Positions 44,505-56,134 of a stretch of 64,000 bases of DNA are shown piece by piece. Made by a program: the position numbers and the translations under genes. The stretch covers positions 3,472,001 to 3,536,000 of the forward strand of contig NZ_CP102246.1 in NCBI RefSeq assembly GCF_024599795.1, in the 5' to 3' direction. Source of the stretch: Enterobacter cloacae complex sp. R_G8. GTDB lineage: Bacteria; Pseudomonadota; Gammaproteobacteria; Enterobacterales; Enterobacteriaceae. Under the pieces are notes generated by a model, which saw only the letters and a list, made by a program, of their open reading frames with translations, ran no database searches and was not told the DNA's origin. Position 1 is the first letter of the stretch. The number at the start of each line of letters is the position of its first letter.

Positions 44505-44957
44505 TCACCAGTTGGTTCTGTCACGGGCGGCTAATTTTAACTGCTGATACTTTCGCCAGACTTTATGGGCATACACCATTCGTTGGGGATAGTTTTCCTT
44601 TTTAAGCCCGGCGTTATAGGCGCCAACGGCTTCCCAGTTGTATCCATAAACCTTAATCATGCCCGACAAAATAGAGGCGCCGACCATAATGGAGGTGCAG
44701 GGTTCTGTCATCAGGCGGTTTTCGTCAATACCTTTGCGCCTGAGTTCAGGAAAGTGCGAGCTGTTAATTTGCATTAAACCGACATCGCGCGTTCCGTCAT
44801 GATTAATGCCAATGGCGTACGGGTTCATTCCCGATTCCACATTGGCGATGGCATAGAGTAAAAACGGATCAATATGATAATAATGCGCCGCTTTATTCCA
44901 GCAATTCGCAAATGCGCTTTGGCTTAATATCAATAACAGAAACAAAAACCTTTTCAT
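44505..44957 (-). CDS. Small lytic transglycosylase (SLT family, IagB-like)
   Basis: 150 residues with a signal peptide (about 1-17, ending AFA). A single SLT domain: catalytic Glu41 in IANVESGMNPYA, then GLMQINSSHF and AVGAYNAG. It cleaves the glycan strand of peptidoglycan and forms 1,6-anhydro ends. Size and motifs fit the IagB/VirB1/PilT group that opens the wall for large secretion complexes. AGGTG precedes the ATG. It lies between the two chitinase genes on the same strand, 136 and 137 bp apart, downstream of the T2SS genes. A role in T2SS assembly is inference; a general autolysin is the alternative. Confidence 0.87.
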   Translation of the reverse strand: MKRFLFLLLILSQSAFANCWNKAAHYYHIDPFLLYAIANVESGMNPYAIGINHDGTRDVGLMQINSSHFPELRRKGIDENRLMTEPCTSIMVGASILSGMIKVYGYNWEAVGAYNAGLKKENYPQRMVYAHKVWRKYQQLKLAARDRTNW

Positions 44958-45094
44958 GATTCACCTGCGTGGCCGTTTATTATTCTCCTCAAACACATCC
45001 TGTTAAAGTATTCGAATTTACTGACCACACCCGAAGCGGGGTGTGGTCAATGATTGTGGATGGATATCACACCCACAATTTCAGGTTCAGAAGA

Positions 45095-48039
<2,945 letters not shown>

Positions 48040-48837
48040 TCAAAATATGAATTGAAAGGTCTGAAGGATAAAAATAACCAAACCTGCCAGTGACAACAGC
48101 GGGCCAAAAGGAATAACGCTATTTTCTTTAACCGCTTTATAAAAAACAAAATACAACGCGATACCGCTTAACGCAGCCGCCAGTAATAATGATGGCAAAG
48201 CCTGCCAGCCGCACCACGCGCCCAGCGCAGCCAGCAGCTTAAAGTCACCGTAGCCCAGTCCCTCGCGACCCGTCGTCAGGCGAAACGCCCAGTAGAGAAG
48301 CCACAGCGACAGGTAGCCCGCCGCCGCGCCATACAGGGCGTCCGACAGGGGTAAGGAATGAAAAAACGCATGATTCAGCAGGCCCGCCCACAGCAGCGGT
48401 TGCGTCAGACAGTCCGGCAACAGCAGGTGTTTTGCGTCTATCGCCGCCAGCGGCAGCAGCCCGCACCAGAGGATCCACAGCGACATCAATGCGGCCGCAG
48501 ACGGGGCATACGCCGCCGTCAGGGCAAAAAACAGGGCACTGGAAAGCTCAAGTAACAGCAGACGCAGCGGGATCGCGCTTTGACAGCAGCGGCAGCGTCC
48601 ACGCAGGCAACACCAGCTCAGAACAGGGATATTTTCCCACCAGGAGAGCGTGTGGGAGCACGCCGGACAGTGAGAGGCCGGAAACAGCAGATTTCCGGCT
48701 CCCGCCTCCTCTTTAATGAGCGGGGGAATGCGTTCGACCACCACGCCCAGAAAGCTGCCGATAATGCCGCCAAGCGCACCGCTCAGCAGGCAAAGGGCGG
48801 GCATCTGGCTGCCCTGAAGCAGCGTCAGCGAGTTCAT
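48040..48837 (-). CDS. gspO: Type II secretion prepilin peptidase
   Basis: 265 residues, an integral membrane aspartic protease. The N-terminal zinc-type cysteines (Cys57, Cys60 and a Cys-rich CRCC group at 82-85) and the two catalytic aspartates (Asp134 in AIDAKH, Asp198 in GYGDFK) are present. It cuts and N-methylates the pseudopilins GspG-K encoded upstream. Its start overlaps the gspM stop by 4 bp. It is the last gsp gene; a gspN gene, which some systems have between M and O, is absent. Confidence 0.95.
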   Translation of the reverse strand: MNSLTLLQGSQMPALCLLSGALGGIIGSFLGVVVERIPPLIKEEAGAGNLLFPASHCPACSHTLSWWENIPVLSWCCLRGRCRCCQSAIPLRLLLLELSSALFFALTAAYAPSAAALMSLWILWCGLLPLAAIDAKHLLLPDCLTQPLLWAGLLNHAFFHSLPLSDALYGAAAGYLSLWLLYWAFRLTTGREGLGYGDFKLLAALGAWCGWQALPSLLLAAALSGIALYFVFYKAVKENSVIPFGPLLSLAGLVIFILQTFQFIF

Positions 48838-49319
48838 GCCACTTTCGCCCAGGAGAGTTTAATCTGGGCCTTTACATCGCTAAGGTGATCAACCGGCGTG
48901 AGATCCATTTTCTCCAGACGAACCCCGGTGGTTAAATTGACCTCCCGAAGCCAGTTTTTAAGCTCATAGACGTTGACCCGATCAATATTAAACGTCAGGG
49001 TTTGCCCGTCCTGCTGAATATTACTCAGCGCAACGTGGATCTCTTTGGCGCTCTCTTCCACCACGCTTCTCGGGTTACTGGTTTTTAATACTTTGGCCTG
49101 AAGGTGATTTTTATTAATTTCCGCCCGCATCCAGTTCAGAGTTTGCTTCTGTTTTTGCAGCGTGCTTTTCTCATTCTTAATTATATTGTCCAGTGGGGTC
49201 ATCACTCCGTACCAGATAATGGCGCAGCAGAGCGCCGAGCCACATAATTTAATCAGCGCACGCTCGCGCGGGCTGTAACCCAGATAGCGTGCTTTTAATT
49301 GCCCTATTTTTTCTTTCAT
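48834..49319 (-). CDS. gspM: Type II secretion inner-membrane protein M
   Basis: 161 residues. One N-terminal membrane segment (about 22-45) with a periplasmic ferredoxin-like domain after it. GspM binds GspL and the ATPase platform. Sequence identity to known GspM is low, as is usual, so the call rests on size, topology and position between gspL and gspO. Overlaps both neighbours by 4 bp. Confidence 0.9.
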   Translation of the reverse strand: MKEKIGQLKARYLGYSPRERALIKLCGSALCCAIIWYGVMTPLDNIIKNEKSTLQKQKQTLNWMRAEINKNHLQAKVLKTSNPRSVVEESAKEIHVALSNIQQDGQTLTFNIDRVNVYELKNWLREVNLTTGVRLEKMDLTPVDHLSDVKAQIKLSWAKVA

Positions 49320-50446
49320 TTATATTTCCCTGTGATGATAGCGGTATAAGGCGCTTCACTGGAGACCGGCTGCAGCGTAAAGTCGAAGGTATCACTCGCC
49401 TTATTAACGAACGCCTGCAACGCCGTGGGATCCATCGAACGGATGTTCAGCGTAAGCTGATTCCGGCTGTCGTCATATCCCACTTCGCTGAGCTCGACCG
49501 CCGGGAGCGATTGCCTGATCTGCTCCAGCGCGTCCAGTTGAAGAAAGATCCCTTTCTTCTCTTTCCTGATGTTCTGCCCGAAGTGGTACTTCAGGTTGGT
49601 GGTCTGGCGCAGCGTGGGGAAATAGTGCCGGGCCAGCTCCACCATCTGCTGCTGGGCCAGGTTTTCCTGGTTAGACAGCATCCAGGCCATGCCGATGCGA
49701 GGGCCAATCAGCAGCCCGAGGCTCAGCATCGCCATGGCGGCAAGGGCCGGTTTTGCATAACGGAACCCGGAGTGGGCGCCACGGGCAGCAAAAACGCCGT
49801 GCAGCAGGTTCGCTTTGCAGCTTTTCCACTGGGGCTGGATCAGCACCAGCGGATGCTGCCAGACCCGTTGCTCATCCACCTGCACGCCTGCGGGCGCCTC
49901 GCCGTAGCAGACGAGGTTACTGGCGCACTGCTGGCTCAGCAGCAGCGGCAACAGCGCGGCGTCGGTTTCACAGGCACCAGACGGCGAATAGCGCATCCAG
50001 TAGCCGCTGTCGGTGGAGACCAGCGTGCTGCCGCCCTCAGTCACCGGCAGAAGAATGGCATCGGGCAGCACCTGCACCACCGTCAGCCCGGCATCGGCAC
50101 AGCGGTCCAGCCAGTACTGCAGACGCGCCGCCTCAATGGCCACCGCGTCCACTTCCCGCCCTTTCCTGTTAAGCACCGTCCAGTGCAGCGTGTCCACGTC
50201 GCCAATCAGCGTCTCCTCTGCCAGCCAGGAGAATTCAACGCCGCCTTTTTTGGGCAACGTGAAGTGACGGAAGATCATTTCGCTGGCCGGCAGGAGCAGG
50301 CAGACGCGGGCGGCTAACGCGTGACCGGCAAGCGCCGCCAGTGACGTCCCACCCTGCCGTTGCTCCACCTGGTCGCTACCGGACTCACACCACATTATGT
50401 TCCCGTCCTCATGCGTGTCGGGACGAATAAAAAGCACCTGTTTCAT
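49316..50446 (-). CDS. gspL: Type II secretion inner-membrane platform protein L
   Basis: 376 residues. A cytoplasmic actin-like domain (about 1-225) binds GspE. One membrane segment (about 235-255) and a periplasmic ferredoxin-like domain (about 300-375) follow. LPASEMIFRHFTLP near residue 52 is conserved in the family. It links the GspE ATPase to the membrane. It starts 15 bp after gspK and overlaps gspM. Confidence 0.93.
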   Translation of the reverse strand: MKQVLFIRPDTHEDGNIMWCESGSDQVEQRQGGTSLAALAGHALAARVCLLLPASEMIFRHFTLPKKGGVEFSWLAEETLIGDVDTLHWTVLNRKGREVDAVAIEAARLQYWLDRCADAGLTVVQVLPDAILLPVTEGGSTLVSTDSGYWMRYSPSGACETDAALLPLLLSQQCASNLVCYGEAPAGVQVDEQRVWQHPLVLIQPQWKSCKANLLHGVFAARGAHSGFRYAKPALAAMAMLSLGLLIGPRIGMAWMLSNQENLAQQQMVELARHYFPTLRQTTNLKYHFGQNIRKEKKGIFLQLDALEQIRQSLPAVELSEVGYDDSRNQLTLNIRSMDPTALQAFVNKASDTFDFTLQPVSSEAPYTAIITGKYK

Positions 50447-50461
50447 AGAGTTCGTCTTGTG

Positions 50462-51478
50462 TTATTCAACCATTCGGTAGCGACGTTGCCAGGTAATCAC
50501 CTTCCCGGCTTCATCATCAACATGAAGCTGGCTGACGACGCGCAGCGTTAAATCATCGGTATTGCCGGTACTGTTGACCCGGAAATAGTGACTGTTGACC
50601 GCAAGAAACGCCTGTACCTGCTTCAGCGCGTCTTTGGTCTGCGGATAATTTGTCTCAAGCGCTTTCTGGAACGCCTCCATCGACTCCCAGCCCTCTTCCG
50701 GGCGGGAGGCGATCAGGCGGGCGGCCTCGTCCTCGCTCAGCGAGCCGATAAACAGGGCTGCCAGTAGCGATGCCTGTTCTTCAGTCAGGGTGTTTACATC
50801 CACCTTGCTGGCGGTGTCGGGTAAGGCGCAGAGCACTTTACTGACCCTGCCGTAAGCCGCTACCGGAAACGCGGGCAGCAGCTTCAGCTCGCCCGGGGTG
50901 CGCATCATCTGATTCGCAGGCAGCCGTGCGGGCTCAACGCCGGCCCAGGCATCCGATTCCATCCCCTCTTTGGCCGTTGTGGTATCGCCGTCGAGATAGT
51001 CCATCAGCTGCTGGTAAATCTCTTCTGCGTCACCAGCGGAAATACCGCTGTCGGTCAGGAGCTGTTCGACGATGCGCGCTTTGACCGGTTTTTCCGGCAA
51101 CGCCCCTGCGGTCTGTACCGCGGGGGTCGGATCGGCCGCCAGCAGGTTATTGACGTTAAAGCAGGTCTGGGCATCCTCAATCTGGCTTACCACGGTGTAG
51201 TGTTCCCCCTCTGTCTCCACCGGCTCTGTCCACTCCCCTTTCGGCGACAGGCCTTTGCTCTCGCCGCTGGCGTAGGTCTGAAGCAGACCTTCAATGGTTT
51301 TTTGCTGGCTCTGAATGGCCCAGCGCAGCTGCTGCTGACTCACCTGATAGCGGGTTTTCTGCAGATTGCGGCAGAACTGCTGGCTGATTTTGGCCGCCAG
51401 CGCCGACATCATGACCAGCAAAATTAGCACCACCAGCAGCGCGACACCGCGCTGTTTTCGAACCGATTTTCCGCTCAT
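50462..51478 (-). CDS. gspK: Type II secretion minor pseudopilin K
   Basis: 338 residues, the largest pseudopilin. A short leader is cut before VALLVVLILLVMM, after the basic KQRG. As in other GspK proteins the usual Glu at position 5 of the mature protein is missing. The large periplasmic alpha-domain caps the pseudopilus tip with GspI and GspJ. It overlaps gspJ by 4 bp. Confidence 0.95.
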   Translation of the reverse strand: MSGKSVRKQRGVALLVVLILLVMMSALAAKISQQFCRNLQKTRYQVSQQQLRWAIQSQQKTIEGLLQTYASGESKGLSPKGEWTEPVETEGEHYTVVSQIEDAQTCFNVNNLLAADPTPAVQTAGALPEKPVKARIVEQLLTDSGISAGDAEEIYQQLMDYLDGDTTTAKEGMESDAWAGVEPARLPANQMMRTPGELKLLPAFPVAAYGRVSKVLCALPDTASKVDVNTLTEEQASLLAALFIGSLSEDEAARLIASRPEEGWESMEAFQKALETNYPQTKDALKQVQAFLAVNSHYFRVNSTGNTDDLTLRVVSQLHVDDEAGKVITWQRRYRMVE

Positions 51479-52134
51479 TTGTTCTCTCCTGACGGAGCGG
51501 GCACCGGCTGCGCTGGCGCGACCCTATCGCCCGGTGGCGCTGGCGTGGGTTCGGTAGGTGCCGCCGGGGCGACTGGCATATCACCCGGCGTGGTAAATAC
51601 CCAGCGCCAGGTCTCGCCATTCTCCATGGTCAGCAGAAGCTCTACGCCGTCCGGCTGATGCGCCGTGTCGGTCCATTTGGTCTGCCAGCTCGCTTTCCAG
51701 AAGCGCCACGTCATCTCTTTTACATCGCTGAGGATCGGCACCTCTTCCGGCTTCACATCGGCGGGGCTGTCGATAACCGGCCAGATATCGCGCCACAGTT
51801 TTTTGTCCTTAAGCCGCCAGCGCACGCGCTCCAGCTGGACCTGACCGCTCACGCCGTTCAGCGTGTTCAGCTCCAGCGCATCGTCATGCTGGACAAAGAC
51901 ATCAGGCTCGTTGCGTGGCGCGCGTGCCTGAAGCTGGAAGAAATCCCGCTCCAGCAGGTTATAGGCGCGCTGAAGCTGGTTGAGTTGCGTCGCCGCCACG
52001 TCGGTGGCGTTCGAGGTGCGCATCGCCCCGTCCAGGATTTGCCAGGCAAGCGTGCTGATAACCGCGAAGATGGTCAGCGCAATCATGATCTCCAGCAGCG
52101 TAAAGCCCTGCTGACGCTGAATGTGCTTGCTCAT
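51475..52134 (-). CDS. gspJ: Type II secretion minor pseudopilin J
   Basis: 219 residues. Prepilin site QQG-FTLLEIMIALTIF with Glu5 of the mature form. Its periplasmic beta domain joins GspI and GspK at the tip. The C-terminal tail (about 185-219) is unusually rich in Pro and Ala (PTEPTPAPPGDRVAPAQPVP), probably disordered. It overlaps gspI by 4 bp. Confidence 0.94.
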   Translation of the reverse strand: MSKHIQRQQGFTLLEIMIALTIFAVISTLAWQILDGAMRTSNATDVAATQLNQLQRAYNLLERDFFQLQARAPRNEPDVFVQHDDALELNTLNGVSGQVQLERVRWRLKDKKLWRDIWPVIDSPADVKPEEVPILSDVKEMTWRFWKASWQTKWTDTAHQPDGVELLLTMENGETWRWVFTTPGDMPVAPAAPTEPTPAPPGDRVAPAQPVPAPSGENK

Positions 52135-52505
52135 TTCACCTCTCCGGGTTCCGGTATCTGCAGGGTCAACACCGGTTTGTCTTCATCATCCTCGGCGTAC
52201 ACCTGCACTTCATCGGCAAAGCGATTTTCAGCGGTTTTCACCCGCTGCTTGCGCCAGATCCAGCTTCGCCCCCCCATGATTTCTGTGCCCGTCTGCAGGG
52301 TATCCGGGAACGGCGTGTTGCTCAGCTTTGCTTCCGCCAGCTGGTTTTCCGCCACCCAGCTCGCCTGCAGCGAATCGCCCAGGCCATGGGTAAAGCGCAC
52401 GTTCAGCGAGACGGAGTTCATCAGCGCCAGCGCGGCGGTGGAGAAGATGACCAGTGCGACCATCACTTCCAGCAGGGTCATCCCCTGTTCTTTGCGTTTA
52501 GTCAT
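52131..52505 (-). CDS. gspI: Type II secretion minor pseudopilin I
   Basis: 124 residues. Prepilin site EQG-MTLLEVMVALVIF, with Glu5 after cleavage. It nucleates the pseudopilus tip with GspJ and GspK. It overlaps gspH by 8 bp and gspJ by 4 bp, so the set is probably translated in a coupled way. Confidence 0.94.
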   Translation of the reverse strand: MTKRKEQGMTLLEVMVALVIFSTAALALMNSVSLNVRFTHGLGDSLQASWVAENQLAEAKLSNTPFPDTLQTGTEIMGGRSWIWRKQRVKTAENRFADEVQVYAEDDEDKPVLTLQIPEPGEVK

Positions 52506-52983
52506 CGTTCTCTACCGAAACCGGTGATGCCCCCTGCGACACCACGCGAAAGCGCTGCTTTTTATCGACACTCTGCAGGGACAGCGTGAAGCGGCTTATC
52601 TCCCCGTCCGGCAAAAAGACAATCTGCGGCGTGGCGTCGGTTGTGGCAGCAATGCGCTGCGGTGAGAGCGACACGTGCATCTCTTCCGGGAACTGGCCGT
52701 GGGTGACAATGCGCCCGGCGGTTAAGGGTTCCCAGTGTCGTTCGCCCTCTTTTTCGGCCCAGGTCACCAGCTGATATTCTGAGGTGGTGATCACCAGCCC
52801 AACGATATTGCCGTCCATTACCGCACGGTCTGAACCATATTCAACGAGGGCTTTTAACTGCTGACCGAAAATATCCGCGCCGCTGCGCGAGGGGATTGTC
52901 GACACCACCATCATGGCGCAGGAGGCAAATATCACCAGCGCCAGAATAATTTCCAGTAAGGTAAACCCACGTTGCTTATTCAT
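52498..52983 (-). CDS. gspH: Type II secretion minor pseudopilin H
   Basis: 161 residues. Prepilin site QRG-FTLLEIILALVIF. GspH links the minor tip to the GspG shaft. It overlaps gspG by one base and gspI by 8 bp. Length and order G-H-I fit the family. Confidence 0.94.
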   Translation of the reverse strand: MNKQRGFTLLEIILALVIFASCAMMVVSTIPSRSGADIFGQQLKALVEYGSDRAVMDGNIVGLVITTSEYQLVTWAEKEGERHWEPLTAGRIVTHGQFPEEMHVSLSPQRIAATTDATPQIVFLPDGEISRFTLSLQSVDKKQRFRVVSQGASPVSVENDD

Positions 52984-53432
52984 TACTTCTCTTTTTTATC
53001 TAAAGACCAGTTGGTAATATCATCCGCGGTATTCGCTTCGGCATCCGGGCCCGCAGAGAAAACATCCACTGCGCCATGTTCACCCGGGCTGACCAGAATA
53101 TAATCATTGCCCCATGGATCTTCCGGCAGTCGGCGAATATAGCCATCATCACGGTAGTTTTTCGGGATTGGCGCGATATCAGGTTTGGTGACCAGCGCCT
53201 GCAAACCCTGCTCCGTCGTGGGGTAACGGTGGTTATCCAGCTTGTACATATCCAGTGAACCTTCCAGCGCCACAATATCGCTGGTTGCTTTCTGGGCATC
53301 GGCTTTTTCTTTATTCCCCATTAAATTTGGTACCACCATACTGGCGAGCACACCGAGAATAACGATCACCACCATTAATTCGAGCAAGGTAAAACCAGCC
53401 TGACCTTTCAGGCTATTTCGTTTTAAAGACAT
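52983..53432 (-). CDS. gspG: Type II secretion major pseudopilin G
   Basis: 149 residues. Prepilin site QAG-FTLLELMVVIVILG, with Glu5. The C-terminal calcium-site region is visible (DPWGNDYILVSPGEHG near residue 104). This protein forms the pseudopilus shaft that pushes substrates through GspD. It lies 2 bp after gspF. Best conserved of the pseudopilins. Confidence 0.97.
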   Translation of the reverse strand: MSLKRNSLKGQAGFTLLELMVVIVILGVLASMVVPNLMGNKEKADAQKATSDIVALEGSLDMYKLDNHRYPTTEQGLQALVTKPDIAPIPKNYRDDGYIRRLPEDPWGNDYILVSPGEHGAVDVFSAGPDAEANTADDITNWSLDKKEK

Positions 53433-53434
53433 AT

Positions 53435-54643
53435 TTAACCCACCATATTATTGAGCTGAAGAAGCGGTTGTAATATTGACAGCACGATAAATAAAACCAC
53501 TGTCGCCATTGTCACCACCAGTGCCGGTTCAAATACCGACAGCGTTAACGTAATGCGATGCTGTAATGCCGATTCCTGGTTTTCCGCGGCGCGATCCATT
53601 AATGAACCCAATTCCCCGCTCTCTTCGCCGGAGGCAATCATGTACAGCATGGTCGGCGGAAAGAGCTTCGCCTGGTCCAGCGCGTTATACAGAGAAGCGC
53701 CCTGACGTACAGTATCCGCCGCCTGCTCCAGCACCTGCCGGGCATAGAGGTTTTCGATCCCGTCCATCGCGATATACATCCCCTCCAGCAGCGGGACGCT
53801 ACTGGCCTGCAGGATGCTGAGCGTGCGGATATAGCGAGCGCTGTTGATGGCGCAGACCAGCTTTTTAATCGGCGAGCCATTCACCAGCCAGCTGTGCCAG
53901 CGAAAGCGGTTTGTGGTTTTCTTCACCCACGTCTTAAAGCCGACGATTGCGCCGAACAGCCCCCCGGCAATGTAGATCCCGTACGCCTGCAGAAAATCGC
54001 TTACCGCAATCAGCGTGCGGGTGGTGATCGGCAGCTGCTGTTTCATGTGCACGAACTGCTCGATCACCTGCGGCACCACCGCCACCAGCAGGATGCTGAT
54101 CACCGCCACGGCGACCACCGTCAGGGTGATCGGGTAGACCATCGCCTGCGTCAGCTTGCTTTTCATCTTCTGGCGCTGCTCGTTGTACTCCGCCAGCTTC
54201 TCCAGCACATCGCCCAGGTGGCCGGTTTTTTCCCCGGCCATCACCAGCGTGCAGTACAGCTTGTCGAAGGTGCGCGGGAACTGGCTGAAGGCATCAAACA
54301 GCGTATGGCCTTCCACCACTTTCTCGCGGATCTCCGTCACCATCGCCGCCAGCTTTTTGTCTTCCGTCTGCTTTGAAATGGCCTTGAGGGCGCTTTCCAG
54401 CGGCAGCGACGCGTTAACCAGCGTTGACAGCTGACGGGTGAACATCGACAGCACCGGCACAGAGAGTCGGGCGCCGGTTCTGGCTTTAGCGCTGGCCGCA
54501 TTTTCACGGGTTTCGGTGATGGTGAGCGGCATCAGCTTCTGCTCACGCAGCGACTGGCGCACCTGCTTAGGTCCTTCCGCCTGCAACGTGCCGCGCCGGG
54601 TTTTCCCGGCGGCATCGGTTGCGGTCCACGCGTAGAAAGCCAT
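53435..54643 (-). CDS. gspF: Type II secretion inner-membrane platform protein F
   Basis: 402 residues with two repeated cytoplasmic helical domains (about 70-160 and 270-370) and three membrane segments (about 168-190, 220-240 and 375-398), as in GspF/PilC. It forms the rotating core of the platform. The ATG overlaps the gspE stop by one base (TAATG). Confidence 0.96.
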   Translation of the reverse strand: MAFYAWTATDAAGKTRRGTLQAEGPKQVRQSLREQKLMPLTITETRENAASAKARTGARLSVPVLSMFTRQLSTLVNASLPLESALKAISKQTEDKKLAAMVTEIREKVVEGHTLFDAFSQFPRTFDKLYCTLVMAGEKTGHLGDVLEKLAEYNEQRQKMKSKLTQAMVYPITLTVVAVAVISILLVAVVPQVIEQFVHMKQQLPITTRTLIAVSDFLQAYGIYIAGGLFGAIVGFKTWVKKTTNRFRWHSWLVNGSPIKKLVCAINSARYIRTLSILQASSVPLLEGMYIAMDGIENLYARQVLEQAADTVRQGASLYNALDQAKLFPPTMLYMIASGEESGELGSLMDRAAENQESALQHRITLTLSVFEPALVVTMATVVLFIVLSILQPLLQLNNMVG

Positions 54644-56121
54644 TACTCATCGCCTCCACGCTCGGCGGTCACGCGCATCACCTCTTCAAGGGAGGTGATA
54701 CCGCTGATAACCTTCATCAGCCCGTTTTCGCGCAGGCTGTAGGCCTGCCTGAACAGCTCGGTCTCAATGGACATCTCATCTTTATCTTCATGAATGGCGC
54801 GGCGCATGGCGCTGTCGACCACCAGAAACTCGTGAATGCCCGCGCGTCCCTGATACCCGCTCTGGCGGCACTGGTCGCAGCCGACGGCGCGATAGATGGC
54901 CTTTGGTGGCTTATCCATAAAGCTAAACAGCGCTTTTTCATTGTCATCCAGCGGACTGGTGGTACGGCAGTGCGGACACAGCCGACGCACCAGACGCTGG
55001 GCAATGACGCCGAGTAGCGACGAACCAATTAAAAAGGACTCCAGCCCCATATCCCGCAGACGGGTGATGGCCCCCGCCGCACTGTTGGTGTGCAGCGTCG
55101 ACATGACCAGGTGACCGGTGAGCGACGCCTGCACCGCGATTTGCGCGGTTTCGCCGTCACGAATTTCCCCGATCATCACCACGTCCGGATCCTGACGCAA
55201 AATGGCACGCAGGCCGCGGGCAAAGGTCATGTCCACGCGCGGGTTGACCTGCGTCTGCCCAACCCCTTCCAGCTCGTACTCAATCGGATCTTCGACGGTC
55301 AGAATGTTGCGTTCATGTCCGTTCAGGGCCGACAGAATGGCATACAGGGTGGTACTTTTACCGGAGCCTGTCGGCCCGGTGACCAGGATGATGCCGTGCG
55401 GGCGGTTAATCAGCCCTTTCAGTTTTTCCAGCTCTTCATCAATGAGTCCGAGCTTGTTGATATCTGGTTTCAGGTTGCTCTTGTCGAGCAGACGCATCAC
55501 CACGCGCTCGCCGTACTGCGACGGAATGGTCGAGACACGCACATCAATCGCCTTGCGGCCAATGCGCAGGGAGATACGGCCATCCTGCGGCAGACGTTTT
55601 TCGGCAATGTCGAGTTTTGACATCACCTTAATACGCGAGACCAGCAGCGGAGCCAGTTTACGCGCGGGCTGGAGCACCGGGCGCAGCACGCCGTCAACGC
55701 GAAAACGGATGCTCAGCGTGCGCTCAAAGGTTTCGATATGGATATCCGATGCGCCGTCTTTCACCGCCTCGCCGAGAATGGCGTTGATCAGGCGGATCAC
55801 CGGCGAGTTTTCGTCGTTATCCAGCAGATCTTCGTTGTCCGGGATCTCCTCGGTTAACGCCATCAGATCGATATCCGCATCCATATCGTCCACCAGCTGC
55901 TGCGACACGCCGCTGTTCTGCTGCCAGATTTTGGCCAGCATCTCATCAAACGCTTCCGCGCTCAGCGTCTGGGGTACAAAGGTGCGCCCCAGTACCCGGC
56001 GCATCTCCAGCAGCGCAAACGCGGGGACGTCGTCACGGATATAGACCGTGTCGTTCCAGAACAGGATGCCGTTCTCCTTCGCAAAGCCGCTGGTACACAG
56101 CTGTTTTGTCAGTTCATCCAC
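54643..56121 (-). CDS. gspE: Type II secretion ATPase E
   Basis: 492 residues. N-terminal domain for GspL (about 1-95), then the ATPase core: Walker [14 protein letters not shown] near 257, Walker [13 protein letters not shown] near 320. The zinc-binding pairs CPHC near 378 and CDQC near 417 are present. Hexameric motor that powers pseudopilus assembly. All catalytic motifs are intact, unlike in GspA of the same cluster. Confidence 0.97.
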   Translation of the reverse strand: MDELTKQLCTSGFAKENGILFWNDTVYIRDDVPAFALLEMRRVLGRTFVPQTLSAEAFDEMLAKIWQQNSGVSQQLVDDMDADIDLMALTEEIPDNEDLLDNDENSPVIRLINAILGEAVKDGASDIHIETFERTLSIRFRVDGVLRPVLQPARKLAPLLVSRIKVMSKLDIAEKRLPQDGRISLRIGRKAIDVRVSTIPSQYGERVVMRLLDKSNLKPDINKLGLIDEELEKLKGLINRPHGIILVTGPTGSGKSTTLYAILSALNGHERNILTVEDPIEYELEGVGQTQVNPRVDMTFARGLRAILRQDPDVVMIGEIRDGETAQIAVQASLTGHLVMSTLHTNSAAGAITRLRDMGLESFLIGSSLLGVIAQRLVRRLCPHCRTTSPLDDNEKALFSFMDKPPKAIYRAVGCDQCRQSGYQGRAGIHEFLVVDSAMRRAIHEDKDEMSIETELFRQAYSLRENGLMKVISGITSLEEVMRVTAERGGDE

Positions 56122-56134
56122 GCGTCACCTCCCG

